Shown here: in pieces, positions 1 through 7,164 of the stretch
Position numbering within the stretch: position 1 is the first letter of the stretch
How the letters are laid out: the number at the start of each line of letters is the position of its first letter
Assembly: GCA_002494015.1 (NCBI GenBank)
Contig: DLAR01000073.1
Location: 1 to 10,598, forward strand
Reading direction: 5' to 3'
Length of the DNA: 10,598 bases
Source: Porphyromonadaceae bacterium UBA7042
GTDB lineage: Bacteria > Bacteroidota > Bacteroidia > Bacteroidales > Muribaculaceae
Translations under genes and position numbers: made by a program
Notes under the pieces: model-generated
The model's database searches: none
Seen by the model: the letters and a program-made list of their open reading frames with translations, nothing else
Told to the model about the DNA's origin: nothing

Positions 1-6
1 GTTTAA

Positions 7-3000
7 ATGAAAGAGCCGTGTGTCGCCACGCTGACTTGGGAACCGGTGACCACCGCCGTCGATGCCGGATATATCAATCCCGACGAGATTACTTATTCAA
101 TCACACGCTGGCCCGACAACGTGAAGGTGGCCGAGCACATCTCCGAGACCACTTTCAGCGACCCCGTTCCCGAGCCTGAAGGACTGATGGCCTACCACTA
201 TACCGTCGTGGCCGAATATGGCGATAAGATGTCGGGCTACGGCACTTCGGTTCAGATTGTCGTGGGAAGTCAGGGAGTGCCTTATATAAATGACTTCTCG
301 GCCTATAACTCGCTTCAGTTCTGCAAGATAATCGACGGCAACGACGATAACACCACTTGGATATCTAGTGCCGGAGGTGCCACTGTCGTGAGCTATACCG
401 GAAATGTCGCGATGGATGACTGGCTCATAACCCCCGGCATCAACCTTGAGGCCGGTCACAGCTATTATGCCGAAATCACCCTGCGCTCCCTCCAGATGCA
501 GGGCGAGCAAGCCAATATCGAAATCAAGCGCGGTGATGCCGCCACTCCCGAGGGCCTGACCGAGACAATCGTCCCGCTGACAGTCATCAGCCAGCTTGTC
601 TCCAAGCCTGTGACAACCATTTTCCGTGCCGAGGCCGACGGCCCTCACTACATCGGCGTTCACGCCGTGGCCGAGCAGTCCAACTGGGCGCAAGTGCAGA
701 AGATTGTGCTCAAAGATGCCGCCATGCCCGACTCGGTTCAGAATCTAACCGTCACTCCCCTGCCATTTCCGGCAGTGGCCGCCGACCTGAAATTTGACGC
801 TCCTGAAAAGACCGCCGCCGGCGACCCGCTCAAGTCTATAAGCAAAATTGAAATCATCCGCGGCGGGGTTGTTGTCAAGACCTTTGAAAATGTCTCTCCC
901 GGCGAGACTGTCGAGTGGGAGGATGTCATCGGCAACTCATCGTGGTCAAGCGGCAACTACATGTGGACGATTGTCCCCTACAATGAAGTCGGCGACGGCC
1001 TCGCCGTGACCCGCATCGAGCATGTCGGCCTCGCGGCTCCCGGTATGCCCGAGAGCATCAGCGCCGTCGAGGATGGCGACACCGGCATTGTGACCCTCTC
1101 GTGGAGTCCCGTCGACTATGATGTCAACGGCCGTCCTCTCGACGCGCAATATATCCACTACCGCATCCTCAACGGCGGCGATTACATCGACAACGACCCC
1201 GATGTCGAGGGCAACACCTATACCTATCAGGTTGCCAAGGATGGCGAGCAGAAGTTTGCGATGATGGGTGTGCAGCTCTACAACGAGCGCGCCTCAAGCG
1301 TGGCTTTCACCCCGGCAATGCCTGTCGGGAAACCCTACTCGCTTTACAATGAGTCGTTTGTCGGCGGTGTACCGGCCCACGATATGGCGGCATTTGACGC
1401 TGAGAATTACGGCTTTTGGACCGCTGTGGCCGACGGTTATTATGAAGGCTATGTCTCGGCCGACGACGACGGCGGTTTCCTGTGTATCGCCGGCGAGTCA
1501 GTGGGAACAGCCTCCTCGATGTGTCTCGGAAAGTTCAATCTTGCAGGTATGGAACGTCCCGCCTTCTCGTTCAGCCTCATGAACGTGTGGGACGGTAACG
1601 ACGAGCATTTCAGCCGGAACTATGTCGACATCCTTGTCGACGCAGGCGAGGGATATGAGAAAGCCGCCACGATATCGTGTGACATCCATGACAGTTGCGA
1701 CGCGGGCCGCTATGCCAAGCAGACGGTTGACCTCTCGCGTTACACTGACTCGGGCAACATCAGGATTGCCATCCGCGGAACCATCATCAACTATGTGATT
1801 ATCGCCATCGACAAGATTAAGCTCGCTCCGGCACTTGACCACAACCTGACTCTCGCGGCACTGACCGCACCGTCGAGCGCGCGTCCCGGCAACGAGCTGC
1901 GCATCAACGCGTTCATCGAGAACAACGGTCTCAAGGCCGCCGAGGATTACACCGTGACCCTCTATCGCGACGGCGTGGAGGTGGCCACTCTCGACGGCGA
2001 GGCTCTTGAACCCGATGCCACGGCATCGTTGCTGTTCACTGACAAGGTGAGCCCTCTCTCGGCAAGCGAAATCAGCTATACCGCGACCGTCAACTACGCC
2101 GCCGACCTCGACAAGAGCGACAACGCCTCGGCCGAGCCTTCGGTTGTGAATGTCGTGCTCCCCAAGTATCCCGCTCCCGAGAACCTGTCGGCACAGCCTG
2201 CCGACGACGGCTCAGTCACCCTGACTTGGGACGAGCCTTCGGCAACGATGGAATCCGACCCCTTCACCGAGAGCTTTGAAGATGGCAACGCCAACGCCGT
2301 CGACAGCTACGGCGACTGGACTTTCATCGACAAGGATGGCGCGATGAGCAGCTACGATACCAAGATGGCTTTCATGGTCTATGAACCCGACCCCATGATA
2401 CTGAGCTTTGAGCCGGGATACACACCCCATAGCGGCAACCGCTATCTCTCGGCATGGAGCAACAGCGGCGCCCCCAATGACGACTGGGCGATTTCACCAC
2501 GGCTGAGTGGCTCGGCACAGGCAATATCGTTCTATGCCCGCAGCCTCTATGACGAGGATGGCGGCGAGGCGTTCCGTTTCCTCTACTCGACCGGCAGCCT
2601 CGACCCGGGGGATTTTGTCGAAGTCGAGGCCGTCAGCGCGGTTCCGGCCGAATGGACGCTCTACACCTTCAACATCCCCGACGGGGCAAAGTATTTCGCC
2701 ATCAACTGCGTGTCGCAATACCAGTACACCTTCATGGTTGACGACGTGACCTATGTTCCCGCCGGGGCCGGAGGCAGTCTGTCACTTGCCGGATACAATG
2801 TATATCGCGACGGTAAGGCTGTCAACAATGCCGTGGTCGAGGACAATGCCTTCATCGACAGTCCCGTTGCCGACGGCCAATATACCTATGTCGTGACAGC
2901 TCTCTACGACGAAGGCGAGTCGACGGGTTCCAACGCCGCCGTCGTGACCGTTGCAAAATCAGGCCTTGACAACGTCGTTCTCTCCGCGGCATCGGTTTTC

Positions 3001-3177
3001 ACGCGCAAAGGCGAAATTGTCGTCACCGGCGCTGAAGGTCTTGCGATTGCCGTCGTCGCAATCGATGGCAAGACGGTCGCCTCGGAGCGCGGCTCTGCCG
3101 AAAATGTATTTGCTGTAACCCCCGGGTGTTACCTCGTCAGGATTGAACGCTCGGCAGTCAAGGTGATTGTGAGGTAG
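7..3177 (+). CDS. Secreted multi-FN3 / jelly-roll surface protein with T9SS-like C-terminal tail, 5' end incomplete
   Basis: Modular extracellular protein of unknown ligand, 1,056 residues as read here. Visible modules: FN3-like (about 1-85), choice-of-anchor/MAM-like jelly roll (92-238, with DDWLITPGI), FN3-like (240-343), FN3 (344-440), a second jelly roll (443-612, ending in a VIIAIDKIKL strand), a CARDB-like Ig module (613-715), then an FN3 (from 719) interrupted by a third jelly roll (about 745-918, DDWAISPRL to FMVDDVTYV) and resumed at 926-982. Residues 985-1056 resemble a type A type IX secretion sorting domain, ending GCYLVRIERSAVKVIVR. Such proteins cross the inner membrane by Sec and the outer membrane by T9SS. 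No signal peptide is present: an in-frame TAA sits at 4-6 and the first codons already lie within an FN3 strand. The gene is therefore either frame-broken near its present start or its true start lies beyond the window. The modules are clear; the biological role (adhesin, glycan binding or other) is not visible. Confidence 0.8.
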   Translation: MKEPCVATLTWEPVTTAVDAGYINPDEITYSITRWPDNVKVAEHISETTFSDPVPEPEGLMAYHYTVVAEYGDKMSGYGTSVQIVVGSQGVPYINDFSAYNSLQFCKIIDGNDDNTTWISSAGGATVVSYTGNVAMDDWLITPGINLEAGHSYYAEITLRSLQMQGEQANIEIKRGDAATPEGLTETIVPLTVISQLVSKPVTTIFRAEADGPHYIGVHAVAEQSNWAQVQKIVLKDAAMPDSVQNLTVTPLPFPAVAADLKFDAPEKTAAGDPLKSISKIEIIRGGVVVKTFENVSPGETVEWEDVIGNSSWSSGNYMWTIVPYNEVGDGLAVTRIEHVGLAAPGMPESISAVEDGDTGIVTLSWSPVDYDVNGRPLDAQYIHYRILNGGDYIDNDPDVEGNTYTYQVAKDGEQKFAMMGVQLYNERASSVAFTPAMPVGKPYSLYNESFVGGVPAHDMAAFDAENYGFWTAVADGYYEGYVSADDDGGFLCIAGESVGTASSMCLGKFNLAGMERPAFSFSLMNVWDGNDEHFSRNYVDILVDAGEGYEKAATISCDIHDSCDAGRYAKQTVDLSRYTDSGNIRIAIRGTIINYVIIAIDKIKLAPALDHNLTLAALTAPSSARPGNELRINAFIENNGLKAAEDYTVTLYRDGVEVATLDGEALEPDATASLLFTDKVSPLSASEISYTATVNYAADLDKSDNASAEPSVVNVVLPKYPAPENLSAQPADDGSVTLTWDEPSATMESDPFTESFEDGNANAVDSYGDWTFIDKDGAMSSYDTKMAFMVYEPDPMILSFEPGYTPHSGNRYLSAWSNSGAPNDDWAISPRLSGSAQAISFYARSLYDEDGGEAFRFLYSTGSLDPGDFVEVEAVSAVPAEWTLYTFNIPDGAKYFAINCVSQYQYTFMVDDVTYVPAGAGGSLSLAGYNVYRDGKAVNNAVVEDNAFIDSPVADGQYTYVVTALYDEGESTGSNAAVVTVAKSGLDNVVLSAASVFTRKGEIVVTGAEGLAIAVVAIDGKTVASERGSAENVFAVTPGCYLVRIERSAVKVIVR

Positions 3178-3210
3178 CGGCAAAGCTCCCTTTTGAAAGA
3201 AAACTGTTGG

Positions 3211-3244
3211 AATGCGGGAAGCCGTTGCGCTTTCCGCATTTTTT
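3211..3244 (+). terminator. Intrinsic terminator after the surface protein gene
   Basis: Arms AATGCGGGAA (3211-3220) and TTTCCGCATT (3231-3240) pair over ten positions with one G-T wobble. They enclose a 10-nt loop and are followed by a run of T. It starts 33 bases after the stop codon of the surface protein and separates that gene from the two-component operon. Confidence 0.85.
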
Positions 3245-3269
3245 CGTGTATAGTCGTTTTGGCGCGAGA

Positions 3270-3287
3270 GTTACGATTGTGTTACAA
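3270..3287 (-). promoter_or_regulatory. Candidate OmpR/PhoB-type regulator binding site, copy 1
   Basis: On the minus strand this reads TTGTAACACAATCGTAAC, two GTAAC half-sites 11 bp apart. An almost identical 18-mer (one difference) lies at 5703-5720, on the other side of the regulator/kinase pair and in the opposite orientation. Direct repeats one helical turn apart are the known binding geometry of PhoB/OmpR winged-helix regulators, so autoregulation by the neighbouring regulator is a reasonable inference. It is about 80 bp upstream of the proposed -7 box, far for a class II activator site. Confidence 0.5.
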
Positions 3288-3365
3288 TGCAGGCGGATAG
3301 GTCTTTAAATGTCGTGGTTAATATTTTTTAACACTGTCGGCTCTCCTCAAGAGGCCAAAAAATCG

Positions 3366-3373
3366 TATCTTAG
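3366..3373 (+). promoter_or_regulatory. Probable -7 promoter box of the response regulator operon
   Basis: TATCTTAG fits the Bacteroidota -7 consensus TAnnTTTG with one mismatch and lies 20 bp before the ATG at 3394. I see no convincing -33 TTG at the usual 19-21 bp spacing. Between the upstream terminator and this box lie copy 1 of the shared direct-repeat site and an AT-rich inverted repeat, GTTAA (3317-3321) / TTAAC (3328-3332), which could be a further operator. Confidence 0.5.
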
Positions 3374-3393
3374 TGCCTCAAAAACAAACCCAC

Positions 3394-4107
3394 ATGAGTA
3401 TTCGTATTTTAGTTATAGACGACGAAGAGTCAATCTGTGAGATAAATAAATTCAATCTTGAAAAAGAAGGATATGAGGTAGACTGTGCCTATAGTGCCGA
3501 GGAGGCTCTCGGCATGGACCTTACCCCCTATGACCTGTTCATCGTTGATATAATGATGGAGCGTCTTAGCGGATTTGACTTCGCCAAGGCTATCCGCAAC
3601 AGCTCCTCGACCGAGGAAGTCCCCATTATTTTCTGCTCAGCCCTCAACAGCGAGGATGACACCGTCATGGGTCTCAACATCGGAGCCGACGACTATATCA
3701 CCAAGCCCTACAGTATCAGCGAGATGCTTGCCCGCGTCAACGCCGTGTTGCGGCGCAGCGCCATTGCCCGCAAGCAGGTCGCCGCCCCTGCGTCAGAGGC
3801 GATATATGAGCCGCAGGTGACTTACCGCACCCTGCGCATTGACCCCAACGAGAAAATCTGTTATCTCGACGACGAGAAAGTGGCGCTGACCAAGACCGAA
3901 TTTGAAATTCTCTCTTTCTTCCTCACCCACCCCAATCGCATCTACTCCCGCGAGGAGATTATCCGTCATGTGTGGAGCGGTGATGTCGTGGTTACAAACC
4001 GCACTATTGACACCAATATCACCCGCCTACGCAAGAAAATAGGACGTTACGGAAACAGTATCGAGACGCGCTTGGGATTTGGGTATGGTTTTAAGGAGGA
4101 GGATTAG
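3394..4107 (+). CDS. OmpR/PhoB-family response regulator
   Basis: Cytoplasmic DNA-binding response regulator of 237 residues, a normal length for the family. The receiver domain (about 3-120) has the acidic pair D9/D10, phospho-acceptor D52 in the strand FIVDIMM, the switch serine S82 and the conserved lysine K104 in DDYITKPYS. After a linker, residues about 140-235 form the winged-helix DNA-binding domain, with TKTEFEIL, YSREEIIRHVW and the recognition-helix region RTIDTNITRLRKKIG. The ATG at 3394 is chosen over an in-frame GTG at 3373 because that GTG overlaps the -7 box and the family begins at the RILVIDDE strand. The gene overlaps the kinase gene by 23 bases, so the two are one transcription unit and presumably a cognate pair. 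It differs from Bacteroides RprY in the sequence around the acidic pair, so I do not give it a name. Likely targets are suggested by the shared direct-repeat sites on both sides of the operon. Confidence 0.93.
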   Translation: MSIRILVIDDEESICEINKFNLEKEGYEVDCAYSAEEALGMDLTPYDLFIVDIMMERLSGFDFAKAIRNSSSTEEVPIIFCSALNSEDDTVMGLNIGADDYITKPYSISEMLARVNAVLRRSAIARKQVAAPASEAIYEPQVTYRTLRIDPNEKICYLDDEKVALTKTEFEILSFFLTHPNRIYSREEIIRHVWSGDVVVTNRTIDTNITRLRKKIGRYGNSIETRLGFGYGFKEED

Positions 4108-5608
4108 CTACCACTGGCGGTTGTTCATCCCTATTGCCTTGGTGATAGGTGTGATAATCAGCATCCTCGTCTGGTATCAGTACCGGCGCGAGGCCGATTA
4201 TCGTGCCGAAATCATGGAAAAGGAGCTTGCAATCATCAACAACCGCATCATCTATGCCTATGAGCGCGACATATCCCTTCGATCGTTCATAAACTTCATC
4301 CAGCAGTATTATCAGGGTTCGATGTTTGAAGGTGTCCGGGTCAGTGTCTACGACAAGGACGGCCTTCTCATGTACTCGCTCGGCGTCCCGGTGCCCTACG
4401 ACCTTGAACGGATGAGATACCAGAAAGTGGCTCCGGGCCCCTCCTTAGCCGCTGATAACCCTATGGACGACGGTCACGGCATTATCAAGAACAACGATGA
4501 CAAGATATTCTATTACTCGGGTTTCAAAAGTGACGACGGGCAGATAACCGTGCGCACGGCCATGCCGATGACCCGTGACATACACGACGAAATAGACATC
4601 GACCCGAAAGTATGGGCCGTTATAATTCTTGCGGTAATCGCAGCCCTGTCGGTCGTGTGGTTTTCCACACGCATGCTCTCGCGCAGTATAACCCTTCTCA
4701 ACGACTTTGCCTACCGCGCGTCGACAGGCGGCCACTTCACCGGCCTTGACAAGTTCCCGCACAATGAGCTTGGCGACATTTCACGCGAGATAATCCGCCT
4801 GTACCGTGACCGCGGCAACGCTATCGAGCAGGCCAACAGGGAGCGTAGCGTCGCCATCCACGCCATCGAGGAAAAAGCGCGCATAACGCGTCAGATTACC
4901 AACAATATCAACCACGAAATCAAGACCCCCGTCGGTATAATACGCGGTTATCTTGAAACAATCCTTGACAACCCTGACCTTGACGACAAGTCCCGCAATC
5001 ATTTCCTGTCGCGCATGAAGGAAAATGTAGAGCGTCTCTGTTCCCTGCTCAACGATGTGTCTACAATGACACGCCTTGAAGAAGGCGGGGAGAAAGTCCC
5101 TCTTGAAATGGTTGATATGCACGACCTTGTATATCAGATCAACAATGACATTCCGGCCTCGCAGACTGCTCCCGGAATGACATTTGTCTATGACCTTCCG
5201 CTCGACTGCCGCGTCGTGGGCAACTATAACCTGCTCAACGGTATGATATACGGCCTGATACGCAATGCTGCCATGCACTCGGGGGGCACTGAGATTTCCC
5301 TGAAGCTGGTTTCGCAGAACGATTCTTATTTCATCTTCTCGTTTGCCGACAACGGAAACGGCGTTGGGGAAGAGCACATCATTCACCTCTTTGAACGTTT
5401 CTACCGTGTCGATACAGGCCGCTCGCGCAAGATGGGTGGCACCGGCCTCGGACTCCCCATTGTCAAGAGTACCGTCCTCGCGCTCGGCGGGACCATCTCG
5501 GTTCACAACCGGTCGACCGGCGGACTGGAGTTCATCTTCACATTGCGCAAGTGGAACGACGATTTTCACCGTGGCTGGAAACAAGAGGAAGACGCCGAGG
5601 AGGTGTGA
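4085..5608 (+). CDS. Membrane sensor histidine kinase, partner of the upstream regulator
   Basis: Inner-membrane kinase of 507 residues that should sense a periplasmic signal and phosphorylate the regulator encoded just before it. TM1 spans about 13-31 and TM2 about 176-194, leaving a periplasmic domain of roughly 140 residues that I cannot assign to a known sensor fold. The cytoplasmic part has a linker (195-265), the dimerization/phospho-acceptor helix with H277 in NNINHEIKTPVG, the N box at N394 (RNAAMHSG), the D422 box (ADNGNGVG), an F-box-like LFERFYR and the G box GGTGLGL at 451-457. All catalytic motifs are present, so it should be active. The ATG at 4085 gives MVLRRRISYHW and overlaps the regulator by 23 bases; a TTG two codons upstream is possible but less likely. 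A purine-rich AAGGAGGAGG at 4093-4102 lies inside the overlap, downstream of this start. Confidence 0.92.
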   Translation: MVLRRRISYHWRLFIPIALVIGVIISILVWYQYRREADYRAEIMEKELAIINNRIIYAYERDISLRSFINFIQQYYQGSMFEGVRVSVYDKDGLLMYSLGVPVPYDLERMRYQKVAPGPSLAADNPMDDGHGIIKNNDDKIFYYSGFKSDDGQITVRTAMPMTRDIHDEIDIDPKVWAVIILAVIAALSVVWFSTRMLSRSITLLNDFAYRASTGGHFTGLDKFPHNELGDISREIIRLYRDRGNAIEQANRERSVAIHAIEEKARITRQITNNINHEIKTPVGIIRGYLETILDNPDLDDKSRNHFLSRMKENVERLCSLLNDVSTMTRLEEGGEKVPLEMVDMHDLVYQINNDIPASQTAPGMTFVYDLPLDCRVVGNYNLLNGMIYGLIRNAAMHSGGTEISLKLVSQNDSYFIFSFADNGNGVGEEHIIHLFERFYRVDTGRSRKMGGTGLGLPIVKSTVLALGGTISVHNRSTGGLEFIFTLRKWNDDFHRGWKQEEDAEEV

Positions 5609-5702
5609 AACTCCCGGCACAGGTGCTACGCATCATTTTTTAACAGACCATAAATGCTGAATTAATGTTAAATAGACGCAATGTTACAGTATTGTATCTG
5701 TG

Positions 5703-5720
5703 TTGTAACGCAATCGTAAC
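5703..5720 (+). promoter_or_regulatory. Candidate regulator binding site, copy 2, upstream of the rubrerythrin promoter
   Basis: TTGTAACGCAATCGTAAC, with GTAAC at 5705-5709 and 5716-5720, differs at one base from copy 1 before the response regulator. It ends 10 bp before the -7 box TAATTTTG, which lacks a good -33 element. An activator bound here would occupy the position of the missing -33 contact, as PhoB does at Pho promoters. Further GTTAA (5667-5671) and GTTAC (5683-5687) motifs lie upstream. Control of rubrerythrin by this two-component system is inferred from position and repetition only. Confidence 0.55.
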
Positions 5721-5730
5721 CTTATTGCCC

Positions 5731-5738
5731 TAATTTTG
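5731..5738 (+). promoter_or_regulatory. -7 promoter box for the rubrerythrin leader
   Basis: TAATTTTG matches the Bacteroidota -7 consensus TAnnTTTG exactly. The nearest upstream TTG (5703-5705) is 25 bp away, too far for a standard -33 element. Transcription would start near 5744 and give a leader of about 220 nt before the rubrerythrin ATG. Confidence 0.6.
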
Positions 5739-5854
5739 CATTATGAAAATAATGGTGGCTTATTTTTAAGCCTCAAAAGATATATAATCAATACCCAAAT
5801 TGACTATTCGGTTGCAATTTATAGTAATCAAAACCAAGAATTAATCTCATTTAG

Positions 5855-5893
5855 CAGGAGACTGTCGCCGACGACAGCCTCCTGTTGCTTTTT
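5855..5893 (+). terminator. Strong hairpin with T-run in the rubrerythrin leader (attenuator or end of a small RNA)
   Basis: CAGGAG (5855-5860) and CTGTCG (5862-5867) pair with CGACAG (5872-5877) and CTCCTG (5879-5884). This makes a 12-bp stem broken only by an A-C mismatch, with loop CCGA, followed by TTGCTTTTTG. It has the form of an intrinsic terminator but stands between a good promoter and the gene, 75 bases before the rubrerythrin start. It could attenuate read-through, end a small RNA of about 150 nt, or end transcripts of the kinase operon with rubrerythrin using its own, unrecognised promoter in 5894-5967. Confidence 0.65.
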
Positions 5894-5967
5894 GCGGCAT
5901 TCTCAGAACATTTATGTCACGCCGTGTGTTTCATATACTGAACTAAATCTTTTAAACATCATTAGAC

Positions 5968-6546
5968 ATGGCTAAGACTAAAAGTATCAAGGGCACCAAG
6001 ACCGAGCAAAACTTGGTCATTGCCTACATGGCTGAATCAGCCGCCTATTCGCGCTACACCTATTATGCCGCTCAGGCTGAAAAAGAAAAGTATTTCCCCA
6101 TTCAGAAAATCTTCACTGAGACCGCTGCCAACGAGCTCCGTCACGGCAAAGTGTTTTTCAAATTCCTGCAAGGTGGCTCTGTCGAGGTCCCGATGGCCGT
6201 CGACGCAGGCGTGATCGGCACGACCGCCGAAAATCTTGCCACCGCCGCCCATGAGGAATTCGTCGAGGGTGTCGAGATGTACACCGAGGCAGCCAAGGTT
6301 GCCGACAAGGAAGGATTTCCCGAAATCGCCGGACATTTCCGTGCCATCGCCGAAATAGAAGACCATCACCGCCGCCGTTTCGAGCGTTATCTCAAGCAGG
6401 TGGAGGATGGCACCGTGTGGAAACGAAAGAAACCGGTCAAATGGCAGTGCCTCGTGTGCGGATATATTTATGAAGGAACAGAACCCCCGGCTGAGTGTCC
6501 GGCATGTGACCACCCCTATCAGCACTACATGGCCCTCGACGAATAA
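5968..6546 (+). CDS. rbr: Rubrerythrin
   Basis: Cytoplasmic diiron peroxidase of 192 residues that reduces hydrogen peroxide to water in anaerobes, taking electrons through its own rubredoxin centre. The ferritin-like domain occupies about 10-145; by alignment to the known family the metal ligands are E23, E56, H59 (in NELRHGK), E97, E100, E131 and H134 (in IEDHH). The C-terminal rubredoxin domain (157-192) has the FeS4 cysteines C161, C164, C177 and C180 in CLVCGYIYEG and CPAC. Length and order of domains match classical two-domain rubrerythrins, so the enzyme should be complete. The ATG at 5968 opens MAKTKSIKGTKTEQNL, a normal N-terminus for the family. It is preceded by a long leader with a regulator-like site, promoter and hairpin, and ends in a terminator shared with the convergent gene. 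Its place directly after a two-component operon suggests stress-responsive control. Confidence 0.97.
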   Translation: MAKTKSIKGTKTEQNLVIAYMAESAAYSRYTYYAAQAEKEKYFPIQKIFTETAANELRHGKVFFKFLQGGSVEVPMAVDAGVIGTTAENLATAAHEEFVEGVEMYTEAAKVADKEGFPEIAGHFRAIAEIEDHHRRRFERYLKQVEDGTVWKRKKPVKWQCLVCGYIYEGTEPPAECPACDHPYQHYMALDE

Positions 6547-6572
6547 ACATATTCTTATAAGTAAAAGAAATT

Positions 6573-6604
6573 CCCCGCAGGAATCCATCGCGGTTCCTGC
6601 GGGG
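6573..6604 (+). terminator. Bidirectional intrinsic terminator between convergent genes
   Basis: Perfect 11-bp stem CCCCGCAGGAA (6573-6583) / TTCCTGCGGGG (6594-6604) with a 10-nt loop. On the plus strand it is followed by TGTTACTTTT; on the minus strand by AATTTCTTTTACTT. It can therefore serve rubrerythrin (+) and the small membrane protein gene (-). Confidence 0.88.
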
Positions 6605-6648
6605 TGTTACTTTTGGGAGGCTGTGCAAATGTATTGCAGCTCGTCGGT

Positions 6649-7041
6649 TTACTTGTTCTCGTTGAGCAGGCGTGTTGATTCGAGCAGCGGGAGGTTGGCC
6701 TCGGTCGGGATATAGATGACGGTCTTGTTGTTGAGGTCGCTCTGCTGTCTCACCCACAGATACTGGATGTAGCTCGGGGTCAGGCTGCCGTTTTCGATGC
6801 GGATTGCCTCGGCCGCGCCACGCGCGCGTTCAATCTCGGCCTGAGCGTTAAGCTTTTCAGCTTCGAGATTGGCCTTTGCCTCCTCGATTTTGATTTTGCG
6901 GTTCTGCTCGGCCTCGGCAAACTGTGCCCTGCCGTCCATCTCCTTGCGCCACACATTGTAATAAGGAATGGCCACGCACATCCCCGCAGCGAGAACAAGA
7001 CACACGATAGCGCCGATAATTACTTTATAAATCTCTTTCAT
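6649..7041 (-). CDS. Small membrane protein with coiled coil, similar to the tail of SPFH (stomatin/prohibitin) proteins
   Basis: A 130-residue protein with one N-terminal membrane segment (about 6-25), then a charged heptad-like helix rich in E, A, K and R (33-85) and a short tail, SYIQYLWVRQQ then VIYIPTEANLPLL. The order of coiled coil, a G-S-L-T-P turn and a YLW motif matches the region after the band-7 domain in prohibitin/HflC-like proteins, but the SPFH core itself (about 150 residues) is absent. Comparable short proteins are, to my knowledge, annotated in Bacteroidales as membrane protease subunits, which overstates the evidence. The ATG at 7041 puts the membrane segment right at the N-terminus and lies about 27 bp after a perfect -7 box. 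It probably oligomerises at the inner membrane, most of the chain facing one side; function unknown. It is convergent with rubrerythrin and shares its terminator. Confidence 0.85.
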   Translation of the reverse strand: MKEIYKVIIGAIVCLVLAAGMCVAIPYYNVWRKEMDGRAQFAEAEQNRKIKIEEAKANLEAEKLNAQAEIERARGAAEAIRIENGSLTPSYIQYLWVRQQSDLNNKTVIYIPTEANLPLLESTRLLNENK

Positions 7042-7067
7042 TGCAGTAAAAATTTAAAGTTAGACTG

Positions 7068-7075
7068 CAAATATA
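7068..7075 (-). promoter_or_regulatory. -7 promoter box of the SPFH-tail-like gene
   Basis: On the minus strand TATATTTG matches TAnnTTTG exactly, 26 bp before the ATG at 7041, giving a short leader. The upstream DNA is very AT-rich (a run of T and AATTAA on the plus strand), but no clear -33 TTG is seen. Confidence 0.65.
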
Positions 7076-7133
7076 GTAAATTTTTTTAATTAAAATGCTC
7101 CTTTCCCTCGATGTCCTGAACATATAGTAGCAT

Positions 7134-7164
7134 CGCGCCACGCTGCAATGTCGCTAACTTAACG
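7134..7164 (+). repeat. Left inverted repeat of the hairpin-rich element
   Basis: Starts CGCGCC and contains the core GCAATGTCGCTAACTTAACG, which matches the reverse complement of the right end at 19 of 20 positions. Five consecutive mismatches separate the outer CGCGCC from this core. Confidence 0.7.

Noticed and set aside
3373..3393. GTG start at 3373 giving the response regulator seven extra residues (MPQKQTH)
   Set aside because: The GTG overlaps the -7 promoter box, and the receiver fold begins right after the ATG at 3394.
4781..5620. 279-codon minus-strand open frame opposite the histidine kinase
   Set aside because: It lies fully antisense to the conserved H, N, D and G boxes of the kinase and is explained by GC-biased third positions.
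5736..5975. 79-codon open frame across the rubrerythrin leader
   Set aside because: It has a non-ATG start at the promoter itself, runs through the strong hairpin, overlaps the rubrerythrin start and has no protein-like composition.
6437..6757. Minus-strand frame across the end of rubrerythrin and the terminator
   Set aside because: It crosses the shared terminator stem and overlaps two well-supported genes.
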